This document shows, piece after piece, positions 1 through 8,330 of a DNA stretch of 40,434 bases (position 1 is the stretch's first letter; every line of letters begins with the position of its first letter). This DNA comes from an uncultured Eggerthellaceae bacterium (GTDB lineage: Bacteria; Actinomycetota; Coriobacteriia; Coriobacteriales; Eggerthellaceae). The notes beneath the pieces were generated by a model. That model was not told the origin of the DNA. It did not search any database and saw only the letters and a list, made by a program, of their open reading frames with translations. The DNA is taken from assembly GCA_934630905.1 (NCBI GenBank), contig CAKTXN010000006.1:1-40434 (forward strand). Direction: 5' to 3'. The position numbers and the translations under genes are program-made.

Positions 1-339
1 TATTTCCGCAGGCCGGATGGCAGATTGGGCGGCATGCGGCGCGTCGTCGGCCGCGAATTAATCAGCGTTTCCCTAGACACGCACAAAATCTCCAGCACGC
101 AGACCCTTAGGGGCGTTCGCCGGATGGACGAATTGGAACAAACATCCATCCCCTGCTCCAAAGAGGGAAATGCGGCAAAGGAGCATCCGCCGGCAAGGGT
201 CGAGCGGAACAGCAACGCATTGAATAAGTTAAGCGGACCTCTAGTGCAATGAAGCATTGTCCAAGCGGAGCCGCGAGGCAAGCCCTTGCCGACGGGCGCC
301 TCCCCGGATTGCCGAAAGCCAGCAGCGTTTCCTTACTCT
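1..339. other. Left-edge region without a convincing gene
   Basis: I find no protein with recognisable motifs here. The short open frames on either strand lack good ribosome-binding sites and do not resemble known families. Around 57-73 the minus strand reads like a possible insertion-sequence terminus (a GGGAAACGCTG motif followed by ATTAATTC), which would put the element to the left, outside the window. No matching inverted end or target duplication is visible, so this stays a guess. The 10-mer CAGCGTTTCC occurs again near 322-331 in the same orientation, probably by chance. Confidence 0.3.
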
Positions 340-459
340 GATAAAAACAACCCACTTTTCTGTGGGTTTACCATGACTTACTTTTTTGCGACCTGGGGAA
401 ACGACGATTTTTGACGACTACAAAGAAAAAAATCCACCGAAAAGTGGGTCGTTTTTATC
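340..459. repeat. Foldback element with 21-bp inverted ends (element C)
   Basis: Bases 340-360 and 439-459 are inverted copies of each other, 20 of 21 matching, separated by 78 bases. Each arm also contains a small local hairpin of the CCCAC/GTGGG type, at 348-368 and about 432-449. On the minus strand both local hairpins are followed by T runs, so the element may act as tandem terminators. It lies beyond the polA terminator at 531-563, so polA does not need it. Its sequence is not clearly related to the two longer foldbacks around 15.7 and 17.1 kb. Confidence 0.55.
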
Positions 460-530
460 ATGCCCCCACATCGTTAGGCGGCATCGCGCCAGGAAGCACC
501 TTAATCCGGACTACGCACCGCAGAGGGACG

Positions 531-563
531 CAAAAACCCGAAGCGCGCAGGGCACCTCGGGTT
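531..563 (-). terminator. Rho-independent terminator of polA
   Basis: On the minus strand a 7-bp stem (AACCCGA pairing with TCGGGTT, plus weaker inner pairing) is followed by a short T run. It starts about 50 bases after the polA stop codon, in the correct orientation. Confidence 0.7.
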
Positions 564-578
564 CTCAAATGCTCGAAA

Positions 579-609
579 TGTTGACAAAAGGTGGGGTAAT
601 TTGTCAACA
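579..609 (+). repeat. 31-base palindromic repeat, copy 1
   Basis: A perfect 10-bp inverted repeat (TGTTGACAAA / TTTGTCAACA) surrounds the 11-base centre AGGTGGGGTAA. The copy at 20057-20087 is identical and the copy at 16866-16896 (opposite orientation) differs at one base. This copy ends one base before the polA stop codon, so it is the first thing transcribed after the polA coding region. It has no T tail and is therefore not a classical terminator. Confidence 0.75.
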
Positions 610-610
610 A

Positions 611-3256
611 CTAATGTGCTTCGGACCAGTTCGCGCCGTGGGAAACGTCCACGTTGAGCGGAACACGTAAGCTTGCCGCGTTCTCCATCACGCTCTTCAG
701 CAACGTCTCCACCTGGGAAAGCTCCGCTTGCGGAACCGACACGTCCAATTCGTCGTGCACCTGAAGCATCACGCGCGCCTGCAATCCTTCCGCTACCAAG
801 CGTTCTTGCACTTGGCGCATGGCAATTTTGATGATATCGGCCGCGCTTCCTTGCATGGGATGATTCATAGCAGTGCGCTCGCCAAACTGCTTGCGGATGG
901 GATTGCGCTGCGCCAGCTCGGGAATGTAGCGTCGTCGCCCAAACATAGTCTGGGCGTATCCGTTCTTGCGCGCAAACTCAACCGTCTCGTCCAGATACGT
1001 GCGAACGCGGGGATACGTAGCAAAATACCTATCGATCATATCCTTCGCTTCGCCGAACGAAATACCCAGGCTCTGCGACAATCCATATGCCTGCTGGCCA
1101 TACACAATGCCGAAATTTACCGCTTTCGCGCGGCTGCGCATCTCGGGTGTGACCTGCTCGATAGGCACATCGAAAACTTGCGCGGCGGTGCTTGCGTGGA
1201 AATCCGCACCCGACGTAAACGCGGCAATCAACCCCGCATCCTCGGAAAGATGCGCCAGCAAACGCAACTCGATTTGGGAATAGTCAGCGGAAACGTACAC
1301 GTGATCAGGCACCAACGGCACAAAGCACTCGCGAATCTTGCGGCCAAACTCGGTACGTACGGGAATGTTTTGCAAGTTAGGGTCCGATGAAGACAAACGC
1401 CCCGTTGTGGTCACTTTCTCGTTGAACGACGTGTGTACCAGCCCATCGCCCGCTCGAAGCGGCGGCAACGCATCGATATACGTTGACTTGATCTTTGCCA
1501 GCTCGCGATATTTCAGCACCAGCCCGGGCAATTCATGCTCGGTGGCAAGCTCCGCCAAAACGGAGGCATCGGTAGAAAAGCCGGTCTTGCCCTTCGTCTT
1601 CTTCTTGGGTTCCATACCCAGCACTTCGAACAGGATATGACCAAGCTGCTTGGGCGAATCTACATTGAACGTCTCACCCGCCAGCTGGAAAATCTGCGTC
1701 TTCAGCTCGTCGATCTCAACTTGCGTTTGCGCACCCAGCTGCTGCAAGCGCGGAACATCCAGCGCGGCGCCGTTGCGCTCCAAAATAGCCAGCACGCTGA
1801 CCAACGGAAGATCGATATCGAAATATCCCGAGCTGTTCTCCGCTTCGTCCATAAGGTCCAAAAGCGGCTGCTTAAGCGCCAAACAAACGGCGGCGCGCAA
1901 AGCGAAGCACCCTTCGGGCGAAAGGTCTTCCGGCTCGGGCAGCAAGCAATTCATGTGACGCTGCAACAAATCCTCTAAGCCATACTTCTGGGCAGACGAA
2001 TTCAAAACATAGCCTGCAAGCCCCAGGTCAAACGCCTTGCAGTTCAAAAGATCATCAACGCTCACCAGTGACGGCAACGATGAATCCACAGGAGAAACGA
2101 AATGCATGAGCTGCTTTAAATCTTCGCAAACAAGATTTCCCTGCTGAATTGCACGCGCAAGCAAATCGGAGCACTCGGGAGAATCCAGGTAGCCGCGTCC
2201 TTCTTCGCAGGCAAAACCGATAATCAGCTTCTCTTCATCAAAAAGCGTTTCCGCCTCCCTTTTCTCAACGCAAAGAGCCAGCTCATCGCCATTATCCAAG
2301 CATTTCCCGAAAAGGGTGCGCGCAGCATTTCCCAGCAAGGGCTCTTCAACGGCGACCTTGAACGCAGGAACCGCAGGCACCTCGGAATCAATGTAGCGCA
2401 GAACATGACCCAAGTGCGCCTGCAAGCGAATCTCGCCGAACGCCGCTTGCACCGCCTCTGCCGTGTAGCTGGGAAACTCAACGGTTTCAGGGTCAATATC
2501 CAAATCCGCATCGCGCACAATAGTCGCAACTTGCCTGCTTACGAACGCGGCATCTTTATTGTCGCGTATGTTTTCGAGCTGTTTGCCCTTGAGCTTATCA
2601 AGGTTTTCGTAGATGCCTTCCATACTGCCGAACTGTTGCAGAAGTTTCGTGGCGGTTTTCGGGCCAATGCCGGGAACACCGGGGATGTTATCGGAACTAT
2701 CGCCCATAAGGCCTAGATAATCAGGAATGAGTTCAGGACCAACGCCGTATTTTTCTGCAACTTCGGCAGGGCCCATAACCACGATATCCGTAACGCCTTT
2801 TTTCATGGAAACGATGCTCGTAAGCTCGCTTGCCAGCTGGCAGGCATCTTTATCGCCCGTAAGCAGCAGCGTTTTGAAGCCAAGCGCCTCATCGCGCGCA
2901 GCAACGGTTCCTAAAATGTCGTCGCCTTCCCAGCCAGGCATTTTCACAATGGGAATGTCCATTGATTCAAGAAGCTTTTCGACCACGGGGAATTGCACAC
3001 GCAAGTCATCGTCCATGGGAGGACGCTGCGCTTTGTATTGCTCCAATGCCTGTATACGAAACTGCGGTTTTCCCGCATCAAAAGCGCAGATGATCGCGTT
3101 AGGCTGACTTTCATCGATGAATTTCAGCAGCATGCTGAAAAACCCAAACACCGCATTCGTGGGTGTTCCATCGGGTGCGTTCATAGTGGGAGGCACTGCA
3201 TGAAAAGCTCGGTGCATAAGGGAATTGCCGTCAATGACTGCTACGGTTTTAGGCAT
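611..3256 (-). CDS. polA: DNA polymerase I
   Basis: Family A polymerase of 881 residues, used for gap filling, primer removal and repair. The N-terminal 5'-nuclease domain (about 1-290) carries the helix-hairpin-helix GVPGIGPKTA. The middle domain has the fold length of a 3'-5' exonuclease, but I cannot find the acidic DxE motif, so proofreading is probably absent, as in many Gram-positive PolA proteins. The polymerase domain shows motif A (DYSQIELR, about residue 657), motif B (RAKAVNFGIVYG) and motif C (VHDEL, about 835). The ATG is preceded by GGAG, and a TATACT -10 box lies at 3285-3290. It is monocistronic, with a terminator at 531-563. Identity is certain; loss of proofreading is inferred from missing residues. 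Confidence 0.97.
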   Translation of the reverse strand: MPKTVAVIDGNSLMHRAFHAVPPTMNAPDGTPTNAVFGFFSMLLKFIDESQPNAIICAFDAGKPQFRIQALEQYKAQRPPMDDDLRVQFPVVEKLLESMDIPIVKMPGWEGDDILGTVAARDEALGFKTLLLTGDKDACQLASELTSIVSMKKGVTDIVVMGPAEVAEKYGVGPELIPDYLGLMGDSSDNIPGVPGIGPKTATKLLQQFGSMEGIYENLDKLKGKQLENIRDNKDAAFVSRQVATIVRDADLDIDPETVEFPSYTAEAVQAAFGEIRLQAHLGHVLRYIDSEVPAVPAFKVAVEEPLLGNAARTLFGKCLDNGDELALCVEKREAETLFDEEKLIIGFACEEGRGYLDSPECSDLLARAIQQGNLVCEDLKQLMHFVSPVDSSLPSLVSVDDLLNCKAFDLGLAGYVLNSSAQKYGLEDLLQRHMNCLLPEPEDLSPEGCFALRAAVCLALKQPLLDLMDEAENSSGYFDIDLPLVSVLAILERNGAALDVPRLQQLGAQTQVEIDELKTQIFQLAGETFNVDSPKQLGHILFEVLGMEPKKKTKGKTGFSTDASVLAELATEHELPGLVLKYRELAKIKSTYIDALPPLRAGDGLVHTSFNEKVTTTGRLSSSDPNLQNIPVRTEFGRKIRECFVPLVPDHVYVSADYSQIELRLLAHLSEDAGLIAAFTSGADFHASTAAQVFDVPIEQVTPEMRSRAKAVNFGIVYGQQAYGLSQSLGISFGEAKDMIDRYFATYPRVRTYLDETVEFARKNGYAQTMFGRRRYIPELAQRNPIRKQFGERTAMNHPMQGSAADIIKIAMRQVQERLVAEGLQARVMLQVHDELDVSVPQAELSQVETLLKSVMENAASLRVPLNVDVSHGANWSEAH

Positions 3257-3362
3257 GATTACTCCTTCGATTGCTCGATTAGAGAGTATACCCCAGCAGG
3301 ACCCGTCCCCCTATTGACAAGTTGGTTGCGCGCCCAGAGTGTCCACAACTGCATGACATCAA

Positions 3363-3406
3363 AATGCCGTGCGCCCGGCGCAAAGCACACGCCCGATGCA
3401 CGGCAC
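3363..3406 (-). terminator. Terminator-like hairpin after glnA-glnR
   Basis: An 8-bp GC-rich stem (TGCCGTGC / GCACGGCA) with further pairing inside the loop is followed on the minus strand by ATTTTGATG. It lies about 140 bases beyond the glnR stop and is the only good terminator before polA. The T run is short. Confidence 0.5.
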
Positions 3407-3544
3407 TACAATCGGTACAATATCTTAGCTGCAAACATGCGCGGCGGTCGCGAACAGAGCAAGCTTTCGACCTTGGCCTTAGGGCTCACTCTGCCTTCAT
3501 AACCGCCTCTATAGCCGTCTCCACAGCGGCATCCACGGCAACAC

Positions 3545-4219
3545 TTACGAATTCCACAAGTAGCCCACGCCGCGCACGGTTTCCAAGCGCTGAGAAAGCT
3601 CGGGGCCCAGCTTCGCGCGCACGCGACGAACATGCACGTCAACAGTACGGGAGCCGCCATAGTAATCGAAGCCCCACACACGGCGCAGCAGCGCATCGCG
3701 CGAATACGTGCGCCCGGGGTGCGTAACCAAAAACGCAAGGAGCGCATATTCAAGATACGTGAAATCAACGGGCTCGCCGTTTACTTTCACCTGGTAGGTG
3801 GCCAAGTTGATGGTCATATTATCAACCGTCAGATAATCCGACGAAGCGGTCTCGTTGCCCGGCCACAGAAGCTGACGAATACGCGCCGAACATTCTTCGA
3901 CCGATGCGCCCTGCACCACGAAATCGCTTTTCACCTGCACCGGAAAGCGGAAATCATTCAGACGCTCTTGGCTCACAATAACAAGCAAAGCCCCGCTTCC
4001 CTCGTGGGAAAGCATCTTTTCCACCTGCGCCATTTTTTCGCCCGAATCGTTCGTGGCTTCAAAAATGACCAGGTCATAATCAGGATGCTGCTGCAAAAGT
4101 CGCTGAAGCTGCGCCGATGAGCCGCTTGCGATATCCACATCAAGACCAGTAAGCGCCGTTTTGAACACACGGGCGTTATCAAGGCTGTCGGCAATGAAAA
4201 TCACATTTTTCCGCTGCAT
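3545..4219 (-). CDS. glnR: GlnR-type atypical response regulator (OmpR-like winged helix)
   Basis: A 224-residue transcription factor. The C-terminal half (about 125-224) is an OmpR/PhoB winged helix with the block GGSRTVDVHVRRVRAKLGP, very close to actinobacterial GlnR, the orphan regulator of nitrogen genes. The N-terminal receiver-like half is degenerate: where the phosphorylated Asp is expected (DLVIFEATN) there is Glu54, and the usual acidic pair near the N terminus is missing, so regulation by phosphotransfer is unlikely. The ATG follows the glnA stop codon with no base between (TAA-ATG), implying translational coupling. Coupling to glutamine synthetase supports a nitrogen role, but its target genes are inferred. 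Confidence 0.8.
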   Translation of the reverse strand: MQRKNVIFIADSLDNARVFKTALTGLDVDIASGSSAQLQRLLQQHPDYDLVIFEATNDSGEKMAQVEKMLSHEGSGALLVIVSQERLNDFRFPVQVKSDFVVQGASVEECSARIRQLLWPGNETASSDYLTVDNMTINLATYQVKVNGEPVDFTYLEYALLAFLVTHPGRTYSRDALLRRVWGFDYYGGSRTVDVHVRRVRAKLGPELSQRLETVRGVGYLWNS

Positions 4220-5560
4220 TTACAACACCGCCAAATATCGATCGAGTTCCCATTGAGAGATGCGGCTCTGGTACTCTTCCCATTCCGCGCGCTTATGCTC
4301 AATAAGATAGCTGTGAATGTGCTCTCCCAGCGTTTCGCGCATGAAGTCCGATGCCTCGAACAGGTCAATCGCCTCGCCCAGGCTCTCGGGCAGCGTGCCG
4401 ATTCCCATTTTCGCCAGCGCATGCCTATCACGCGGAAGCTGCGCGCCCGCCTCGACAGGAGCAGCAAGCTCAAGCTCTTCCTCGATACCGCGCAAACCAG
4501 CCGCCAGCATAACGCCGAACGCCAAATACGGGTTCGCAGCGGGGTCGGGGTTGCGCACTTCGATGCGCGCATCTTGCTCGCTTTCGGGGCGATACCCAGG
4601 AATACGCACAATCGAAGCGCTGTTGCTGCGCGACCAGGTAAGCATCGCTGAATCATTTGCAGAAACAACTAAGCGCTTGTAGCTATTGATGTTCTGGTTC
4701 GTGACCAGGCAGAACTCAGGAGCGTATTTCAAAATGCCGGCAATGTAGTGCTTTGCCGTAGCAGAAAGGTTGTACCCCAAGGGGTCGGACGCGTCGAAGA
4801 AGACGTTGTTGCCATCCAGATCGAACAGGCTCTGGTGCACATGCATGGACGATCCCGGCTGGTCGGCCATGGGCTTCGGCATAAACGAAGCATACACACC
4901 GTGCTTAAGCGCAATCTCTTTCACAACCAGCTTGTACGTCATAACGGCATCTGCCATAGACACAGCATCGGTAAAACGCAAATCGATCTCATGCTGCGAA
5001 TGACCGCGCTCGTGATGGGAGTATTCAACGGGAATGCCCATCTTCTCCAGCGTAATAATGGTGTCGCGGCGCAAGTCGGTCGCCGAGTCAAGCGACGTTA
5101 AGTCGAATAAGCCACCGCGATCAAGCGGCTCGGGGGCATCGGGGCTCTTAAAATAGAAATACTCCAGTTCGGGGCCCATGTTTGATACAAAACCCATCTC
5201 TTGCGCCTTGCAGGAAATCTTCTTCAGAACATAGCGAGGATCACCCTTGAACGGCTCGCCATCGGGCGTGCACACGTTGCAGAACATGCGTCCTACCGCA
5301 TTGCTGTCGGGGCGCCACGGCAGAATCTGGAACGTGGTGGGGCTCGGAAACGCCAACATGTCCGTTTCGCCCGCGCGGCCGAAACCCTCAATGCAGCTGC
5401 CATCGAAGCCCATGCCGCGTTCGAACGCATCTTCCAGCTCACTTGAAATAACGGCAAAAGACTTCATGGTTCCCAGCACATCGGTAAACCAGAAACGAAC
5501 GAAGTGAACATCACGGTTCTCGATGGTTTTAATAACGAAATCACGCTGAAGATCAGACAT
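4220..5560 (-). CDS. glnA: Glutamine synthetase, type I (class alpha-like)
   Basis: Catalyses ATP-dependent formation of glutamine from glutamate and ammonia; soluble dodecamer in the family. At 446 residues it has the usual GSI-alpha length. Visible motifs are the N-terminal beta-grasp (VRFWFTDVLGTMK), the metal-binding GPELEYFYF, the HHERGHSQHEID block, the MPKPMADQPGSSMHVH ATP/glutamate segment and IRIP-like VRIPGYRPES. I see no clear adenylylation loop, which fits GSI-alpha. I chose the ATG at 5560 because AGGAGG lies six bases upstream; an in-frame ATG at 5596 would add 12 residues but lacks a good ribosome-binding site. It forms an operon with the GlnR-type regulator, which is likely to control it. 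Confidence 0.95.
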   Translation of the reverse strand: MSDLQRDFVIKTIENRDVHFVRFWFTDVLGTMKSFAVISSELEDAFERGMGFDGSCIEGFGRAGETDMLAFPSPTTFQILPWRPDSNAVGRMFCNVCTPDGEPFKGDPRYVLKKISCKAQEMGFVSNMGPELEYFYFKSPDAPEPLDRGGLFDLTSLDSATDLRRDTIITLEKMGIPVEYSHHERGHSQHEIDLRFTDAVSMADAVMTYKLVVKEIALKHGVYASFMPKPMADQPGSSMHVHQSLFDLDGNNVFFDASDPLGYNLSATAKHYIAGILKYAPEFCLVTNQNINSYKRLVVSANDSAMLTWSRSNSASIVRIPGYRPESEQDARIEVRNPDPAANPYLAFGVMLAAGLRGIEEELELAAPVEAGAQLPRDRHALAKMGIGTLPESLGEAIDLFEASDFMRETLGEHIHSYLIEHKRAEWEEYQSRISQWELDRYLAVL

Positions 5561-5967
5561 CTCATGCCTCCTGAAACTCGGGCTTATGCCCTTCAAAAGC
5601 CACCTTGCGCTGCATAAACGCTATTATGGCATATACACATTATCGTTTGGTATGATACCGTGCCATTGTTTCAAATAGTTTTCATTTTTTGAGCGCCACG
5701 AAGGATCAAGCACGCTGCTTGAGCGAGACGCGGTAAGTCCCTGCGCCGCGGGCGGCGGGATTACGGAACGACACGCCCTTGAACACATCCCCGAGCACGA
5801 CGCAGCAAACTCCCCGCCGCAAGCAACCTTACCAAGCGGCATTTCTACCAAGCGACAAACACACTTTTGTGGATAAAAGCCCACAACGGCCCATAATGCG
5901 AAAAATGGCGCATAATATGAAGTTCGAACTAAAGGGCACCGCGCCCACCGCCGATTGGAGGATTTCC
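5561..5967. promoter_or_regulatory. Divergent control region between glnA and the DegT aminotransferase
   Basis: This 407-base spacer must hold both promoters. For glnA (minus strand) there is a CATAAT-like -10 near 5630 and, further upstream, two GAAAC-like half sites (near 5670-5690) plus the small palindrome GGTATCATACC (near 5650). GlnR boxes in actinomycetes are built from such GAAAC repeats, though the spacing here is about one base off the usual 11. For the plus-strand gene, CATAAT/TAATAT lies about 50 bases upstream of the start. A 7-bp hairpin TCAAGCA/TGCTTGA sits near 5704-5720. Confidence 0.35.
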
Positions 5968-7200
5968 ATGAGTGTAAAAATGAACATTCCCTTTTCTCCC
6001 CCCGATATTTCCGAAGACGAGATAAACGAAGTTGTTGACACGTTGAAAAGCGGCTGGATTACCACCGGCCCCAAGACAAAAGAACTCGAACGTCAACTGC
6101 GTGACTACACGGGAGCAGCAGGGCTTGCAACGTTTTCTAGCGCTACGTGTGCGCTGGAATCAATCCTGCGCCTGCTTGAAATCGGCCCGGGCGATGAAGT
6201 CATTGTGCCCGCGTACACGTACACTGCTTCTGCCTCGCCCATTGTTCACGTGGGGGCAACTCCCGTTATCGTTGACATCCAAAGCGATTCCTTTGAGATG
6301 GATTACGATGCCATGAGCGCCGCCATCACCAGCAAGACGAAGGCGGTTATCCCTGTTGACCTGGGCGGAACGCTGTGTGACTTCGACCGCATCTATGACA
6401 TTCTGGAGCAGAAAAAGAACTTGTGGCACCCGAAAGCAGATTCCAAGCAAGAGCTTTTCGATCGCGTGATCCTTATCACCGATGACGCTCACGCGCTGGG
6501 CGCAAGCTATAAGGGAACCATGGCGGGCAACATCGCCGACTTCTCCACGTTCAGCTTCCATGCCGTGAAGAACTTCACCACCGCAGAAGGTGGCGCGCTT
6601 TCTTGGCGTGCGATTCCCGGCCTTGATAACGACGCGTTCTATCATGAGACCATGCTCATGCAGCTGCACGGGCAAAGCAAAGACGCGCTGAGCAAAAACA
6701 AAGCGGGCGCATGGGAATACGACGTGGTCTTTCCCGGTTACAAGTGCAACATGACCGACATCCAGGCTGCTATCGGGTTGGCTCAGCTGCGTCGCTACCC
6801 GGGCATGCTTGAGCGCCGCAAGCAGATGATCGAAGCGTATGAAGAGAAGCTTTCCGCATACGACCTGGAGTTTCTTGACCATTACACCGAACAGAAGCAT
6901 TCGTCGGGCCACTTGATGATTACGCGCCTTACGGGAAAATCCATGGAGTTCCGCAATCTGCTCATTCAGCGCATGGCAGAAGAAGGCGTGGGCACAAACG
7001 TCCATTACAAGCCGCTGCCGCTGCTTTCCGCGTATGCGAATCTGGGTTTCGATATCAAAGATTATCCCAATGCGTATGCGCATTTCGCTAACGAAATCAC
7101 GCTGCCGCTGAACACGCGCATGACCGATGAAGAGCTTGCTTATGTTTGCGACACGTTCGCGCGTTGCTACGACCAGCTTATAAAAGAAGGCGTGGAGTAA
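5968..7200 (+). CDS. DegT/DnrJ/EryC1/StrS family PLP-dependent aminotransferase
   Basis: A 410-residue PLP enzyme of the sugar aminotransferase family, which typically transfers an amino group from glutamate to a nucleotide-linked keto sugar. The Schiff-base lysine is Lys201 in SFHAVKNFTT, followed by EGGAL; the PLP-stacking/Asp segment is TDDAHALGA; the N-terminal PFSPPDISEDEI..V and SGWITTGPKT are typical. The ATG at 5968 has GGAGG seven bases upstream; an in-frame start at 5779 is much weaker and would add 63 residues unlike the family. The gene stands alone, divergent from glnA, without sugar-nucleotide genes beside it, so its substrate cannot be named. A hairpin terminator follows. Confidence 0.88.
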   Translation: MSVKMNIPFSPPDISEDEINEVVDTLKSGWITTGPKTKELERQLRDYTGAAGLATFSSATCALESILRLLEIGPGDEVIVPAYTYTASASPIVHVGATPVIVDIQSDSFEMDYDAMSAAITSKTKAVIPVDLGGTLCDFDRIYDILEQKKNLWHPKADSKQELFDRVILITDDAHALGASYKGTMAGNIADFSTFSFHAVKNFTTAEGGALSWRAIPGLDNDAFYHETMLMQLHGQSKDALSKNKAGAWEYDVVFPGYKCNMTDIQAAIGLAQLRRYPGMLERRKQMIEAYEEKLSAYDLEFLDHYTEQKHSSGHLMITRLTGKSMEFRNLLIQRMAEEGVGTNVHYKPLPLLSAYANLGFDIKDYPNAYAHFANEITLPLNTRMTDEELAYVCDTFARCYDQLIKEGVE

Positions 7201-7240
7201 TCCCCACACCTAAAGCTGCTTCTAGTTGATTGTCTTTACC

Positions 7241-7272
7241 ATTTGGGGCGCCTCAGCGGAGACGCCCCAAAT
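7241..7272. terminator. Bidirectional hairpin between convergent genes
   Basis: A 10-bp perfect stem (ATTTGGGGCG / CGCCCCAAAT) with a GC-rich inner loop lies between the aminotransferase stop and the convergent phosphorylase stop. The T run after it is poor on the plus strand (CATTTCTCC) and short on the minus strand. Confidence 0.6.
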
Positions 7273-7321
7273 CATTTCTCCTCTTATTGCAAAAGACTAT
7301 CGCTCAAGCGTCTGCGAGCGT

Positions 7322-8161
7322 CTACTTCATTTCCGCAACAACGCACGTGATAAGCTTGCAAAAATCAGCAGAGCGCGCATTCGCGACTTCGAACACTTCA
7401 ACGTCGTTCGGCGAAGCGTTCTCAACACCGCACGCCATATTACTGCAAAGCGACATGCCCAAAACGCGCATGCCCACATGGCGTGCCGCAATCACTTCTT
7501 CGCACACGCTCATAGCAACCGTATCGGCGCCCCATGCGCGAAACGCGCGAATTTCGGCAGGCGTTTCGAAGCTTGGCCCCAAAAGCCCCAGGTAAACGCC
7601 CTGATGAACGGGAATACCTTCCCTATCGGCAATGTTTTGCGTCAAAGCACGCAGCTCGGGATCATACGCATCAAGCATACTGAAGAACCGGAAGGCAATC
7701 TGATCGGGCTCGATACCCACAATAGGATTGCGACCGGTAAAATTGATGTGATCGGTCATGATGCAGAAATCACCCACATGGTAAGACGCGTTGATGGCAC
7801 CCGCCGCATTTGTGGTGATGAGCGTTTGAATGCCCAGCTCATGCATAACCCAAATGGGAAACGCCACTTGCTGCGCCGTGTTGCCCTCGTAGCCGTGCAG
7901 GCGACCCTGCATGGCAAGAACGCATTTTCCACCGAGCTCGCCACATACAAAGCGTCCCACATGACCCATGCAGGTCGAGGTCTTCATGAAGGGAACATCC
8001 GCAAAGGGAATGAAAACCGGCTGCTCGATTTGCTCCGCCAGCGGGCCTAAGCCCGAACCTAAAACAATGCCCACTTCAGGCGCGCGACAATTCAAACGCG
8101 TGCGAATGAGCTGCGCCGCGAACGTGATTTTCTCTTTCAATGTGTATGCATCCGTTGTCAT
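7322..8161 (-). CDS. punA: Purine nucleoside phosphorylase (trimeric type)
   Basis: A 279-residue PNP/MTAP-family enzyme that splits inosine or guanosine with phosphate into base and ribose 1-phosphate for purine salvage. The family blocks are present in order: GIVLGSGLGPLAEQI (phosphate loop), GHVGRFVCGEL, QGRLHGYEG, TNAAGAIN, GLLGPSFETPAEIRA, and an AMSVCEEVIAARH segment corresponding to the usual GMSTVPEV. The base-binding Asn is kept in SLCSNMACG. The ATG at 8161 has AAAGGA upstream; a longer in-frame reading to 8473 would add 104 unrelated residues. It follows prmC on the same strand after 169 bases, in which a TAGAAT -10 box (8289-8294) suggests its own promoter. Confidence 0.93.
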   Translation of the reverse strand: MTTDAYTLKEKITFAAQLIRTRLNCRAPEVGIVLGSGLGPLAEQIEQPVFIPFADVPFMKTSTCMGHVGRFVCGELGGKCVLAMQGRLHGYEGNTAQQVAFPIWVMHELGIQTLITTNAAGAINASYHVGDFCIMTDHINFTGRNPIVGIEPDQIAFRFFSMLDAYDPELRALTQNIADREGIPVHQGVYLGLLGPSFETPAEIRAFRAWGADTVAMSVCEEVIAARHVGMRVLGMSLCSNMACGVENASPNDVEVFEVANARSADFCKLITCVVAEMK

Positions 8162-8288
8162 ACATAATTCCTTTCTGGTACCCGCCCCCGCGGGCTTAAC
8201 ACGCGCCCAACAGGGCTTACGCAGGTGCGAACAATTGCCAGCCTGAAACGCATAAAGCGACCGAAACATCAAGCGGAGTAACCCACCT

Positions 8289-8317
8289 ATTCTATCACTC
8301 AACCAGACACACAGCCA
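8289..8317 (-). promoter_or_regulatory. Candidate promoter of the purine nucleoside phosphorylase gene
   Basis: On the minus strand TGGCTG (8312-8317) and TAGAAT (8289-8294) are separated by 17 bases, inside the 169-base gap between prmC and the phosphorylase gene. The -35 match is moderate. Confidence 0.4.
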
Positions 8318-8330
8318 ATCGTGCAACCAC

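Noticed and set aside
1..73. End of an insertion sequence
   Set aside because: Only one possible terminus is visible, with no transposase, opposite end or target duplication.
3300..3330. Plus-strand promoter starting with TTGACA
   Set aside because: No matching -10 box at 16-18 bases and no plus-strand gene follows.
6160..7209. A 349-codon open frame opposite the DegT aminotransferase
   Set aside because: Antisense shadow of a gene with clear PLP motifs; composition is His/Arg/Val-rich as expected for a shadow.
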